From Desulfobacteraceae bacterium (GTDB taxonomy: Bacteria > Desulfobacterota > Desulfobacteria > Desulfobacterales > BuS5), in assembly GCA_030642865.1 (NCBI GenBank), contig DAOWMW010000073.1:1-6819 (forward strand): 6,819 nt of DNA, read 5' to 3'. Below the pieces are notes generated by a model. It had not been told where the DNA came from. It made no database searches and saw nothing but the letters and a program-made list of their open reading frames with translations. A program made the position numbers and the translations under genes. Within the stretch, counting starts at the first letter, position 1, and every line of letters starts with the position of its first letter. Below, in pieces: positions 5,409-6,819 of this stretch.

Positions 5409-6819
5409 AATAACCTTTATTTCGGTTTCAGACAGCGGCCTGCGATACCTTGACGAGGTTTTGGAAACCTTTTCCCAAGAAGAGTTTTGCCGAACTTTTT
5501 ACACCGGAATAGAGATTAAAACCTTTTTTGTAGGGGAGGCTAAAGATTTTGCCCAGATGTTTTCATCCTTTGAAGAAGCAATCCTGTCTTCCAATATATT
5601 ATTACTTGACCTCATGGGAGTGGGGAGTGCTGTTTCCGAAAATATCGAAAAGGCAGTCGAAAAATTTCATGGAAATCTTGTTCTGATTGGTTCAGGGAGC
5701 GAATATCTGAGATCCCGCATCCGGCTCGGTTTATTTTCTATAAATTATATCAAGAAAATGATGAAATCAAAAAAAGACAAGAAAACTTCTTTTGACATGG
5801 AAAAAATGCTTGACCGGATGGAAACCATAGGGAAATTAGCCCCTTTGGGGCCGCTCAAGGATATGCGCAACATGATTTTATTAGGAAAGTTCTGGAGATA
5901 TGCCGGATTTGAAAATATAAAAAACATGCTCTTATTGCTTTGCTCTGATTACGGCAAGATAAAAGGGCTGCCTAAACCAGGCAAACTTATTGATTATTCA
6001 AAGTATGTTCTTTTTGATCCTGAAAAATTGCAAGGATTTAAAAATTTAACGGAATTACAGAATAAATTTGGCTGGAATAAAAACAAAAAAACAGTAGGCA
6101 TACTTTTTCACAGCTTTAATTACCCAAATTATTCTTTCGGTATTTTATCTAAGGTAATAAAATATTTGAAAAAAAAATATAATGTGGTTCCTTTGGGAAT
6201 TTCATTTGGATCTGATAAATTTAAAAAGATAAACAAAATAATAGATGAGGGCTTAAAGCTTGATCTTGTATGGAATTTTTTGCCCTTCAGGTTTGGAGCA
6301 GGCCCCATGGGAGGGGATCCTGAAGCAGGATTAAATATATTCCAAAGGCTTAATGTCCCTGTTTTACATCCGTTTTTTTTAGGAAAACGAAAAATAACAG
6401 ACTGGGAAGAAAAATTAACAAGCCTCGGCCCCATGGAGGTTATCATACAGATCATGCTTCCGGAACTGGATGGAGTTATAGAAACCATCCCGATTGCAGC
6501 CCTGGGAGATAAACCATACAGCGAAAAAAATGATCTTAAAGAGCTTGTTCTTATTAAGCATCGTTTTGATAAATTAGCAGTTAGATCCGAAACCTTTATT
6601 AATCTTCGAAATAAAAATAATAAAAAGAAAAAAGTAGCCTTTATCCTTTATAATTATCCGCCAGGAGAAGGGAATGTCGGTGGAGGCTCTTTTCTTGATA
6701 CATTCAAGTCTATTGAACGAATAACATCTTCCATGAAAGATGCCGGATACTCATGTGAACAGATACCTTCCTTAAAACTCGAAGAAATATTCATGAATAA
6801 GGGGGTGTGTAATTCTTCA
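5398..6819 (+). CDS. cobN: CobN/BchH-family large chelatase subunit (cobaltochelatase CobN-like), N-terminal part; 3' end beyond window
   Basis: The frame is open for 474 codons from ATG 5398 to the window end without a stop; family members usually have about 1,200-1,400 residues, so roughly a third is seen. The first 110 residues form an alternating beta/alpha pattern (KITFISVSDSG; IKTFFVG; NILLLDLMGVG; NLVLIGSGSEY) like the N-terminal domain of CobN-type proteins. Further hallmarks: KTVGILFHSFNYPN at about 233-244; GGDPEAGLNIFQRLNVPVLHPF at about 305-326; LPELDGVIETIPIAA (354-368), a strong CobN signature; and KKVAFILYNYPPGEGNVGGG with SFLDTFKSI (411-439), whose 'GNVG' form recalls BchH/ChlH. 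Known members insert cobalt or magnesium into tetrapyrroles with AAA+ partners; the relative HmuS is reported to remove iron from heme. No AAA+ partner gene is visible here. Overlap with a metal/heme-type importer gene argues for a role in metal or tetrapyrrole acquisition. The symbol is a family label, not a proven function. Confidence 0.88.
   Translation, partial: MPYKITFISVSDSGLRYLDEVLETFSQEEFCRTFYTGIEIKTFFVGEAKDFAQMFSSFEEAILSSNILLLDLMGVGSAVSENIEKAVEKFHGNLVLIGSGSEYLRSRIRLGLFSINYIKKMMKSKKDKKTSFDMEKMLDRMETIGKLAPLGPLKDMRNMILLGKFWRYAGFENIKNMLLLLCSDYGKIKGLPKPGKLIDYSKYVLFDPEKLQGFKNLTELQNKFGWNKNKKTVGILFHSFNYPNYSFGILSKVIKYLKKKYNVVPLGISFGSDKFKKINKIIDEGLKLDLVWNFLPFRFGAGPMGGDPEAGLNIFQRLNVPVLHPFFLGKRKITDWEEKLTSLGPMEVIIQIMLPELDGVIETIPIAALGDKPYSEKNDLKELVLIKHRFDKLAVRSETFINLRNKNNKKKKVAFILYNYPPGEGNVGGGSFLDTFKSIERITSSMKDAGYSCEQIPSLKLEEIFMNKGVCNSS

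Noticed and set aside
5839..5851. GCCCC-TTT-GGGGC hairpin in the CobN-like gene, and CATGCC/GGCATG at 4501-4519
   Set aside because: Arms of only 5-6 bp inside coding sequence are expected by chance.
6129..6488. A 119-codon open frame on the minus strand opposite the CobN-like gene
   Set aside because: It lies opposite strongly conserved CobN coding sequence, has no recognisable motifs or ribosome site and is explained as an antisense shadow.
5398..6819. Pseudogene status for the right-end gene
   Set aside because: The frame is intact through all 474 codons and family motifs are in order; it is only cut by the window edge.

Overview
This AT-rich window (long A/T runs, Lys/Ile-rich proteins) carries one tightly packed, all plus-strand gene cluster from a Gram-negative bacterium. 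The Gram-negative assignment rests on the tail of an outer-membrane TonB-dependent receptor and a lipobox lipoprotein. Style and gene content would suit an anaerobic Desulfobacterota (deltaproteobacterial) type of organism, but this is an impression, not a demonstration.

Layout: (1) 1-263, C-terminal end of a TonB-dependent outer-membrane receptor, cut by the window edge. (2) 264-316, a 53-base spacer, the only real intergenic gap, almost filled by a perfect 14-bp palindrome. (3) 317-5408, a complete five-gene ABC importer of the nickel/peptide (SBP_bac_5 / NikABCDE-Dpp-Opp) class: lipoprotein substrate-binding protein, two permeases, two ATPases. (4) 5398-6819, the first 474 codons of a CobN/BchH-type large chelatase subunit, open at the right edge. 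There is no gene-free stretch longer than 300 bases, and I saw no tRNA, rRNA, CRISPR or insertion sequence.

From 317 onward, neighbours are separated by at most about 13 bases or overlap (4, 38 and 11 bp), so they very probably form one translationally coupled operon. The likely pathway is: the receptor takes a scarce ligand across the outer membrane; the lipoprotein captures it in the periplasm; the permease/ATPase complex carries it into the cytoplasm; the CobN-like protein inserts a metal into, or removes a metal from, a tetrapyrrole. The substrate cannot be read from the sequence. Candidates are nickel or cobalt (free or bound to a metallophore) feeding a chelatase, or an intact metal-tetrapyrrole such as heme that the CobN-like protein then strips. 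The second is attractive because SBP_bac_5/Dpp-type systems are known to carry heme in some bacteria, and the CobN-like HmuS of Bacteroidota heme-uptake operons has been reported to act as a dechelatase. This physical coupling of receptor, Nik/Dpp-type importer and CobN-like protein is the most interesting point in the window.
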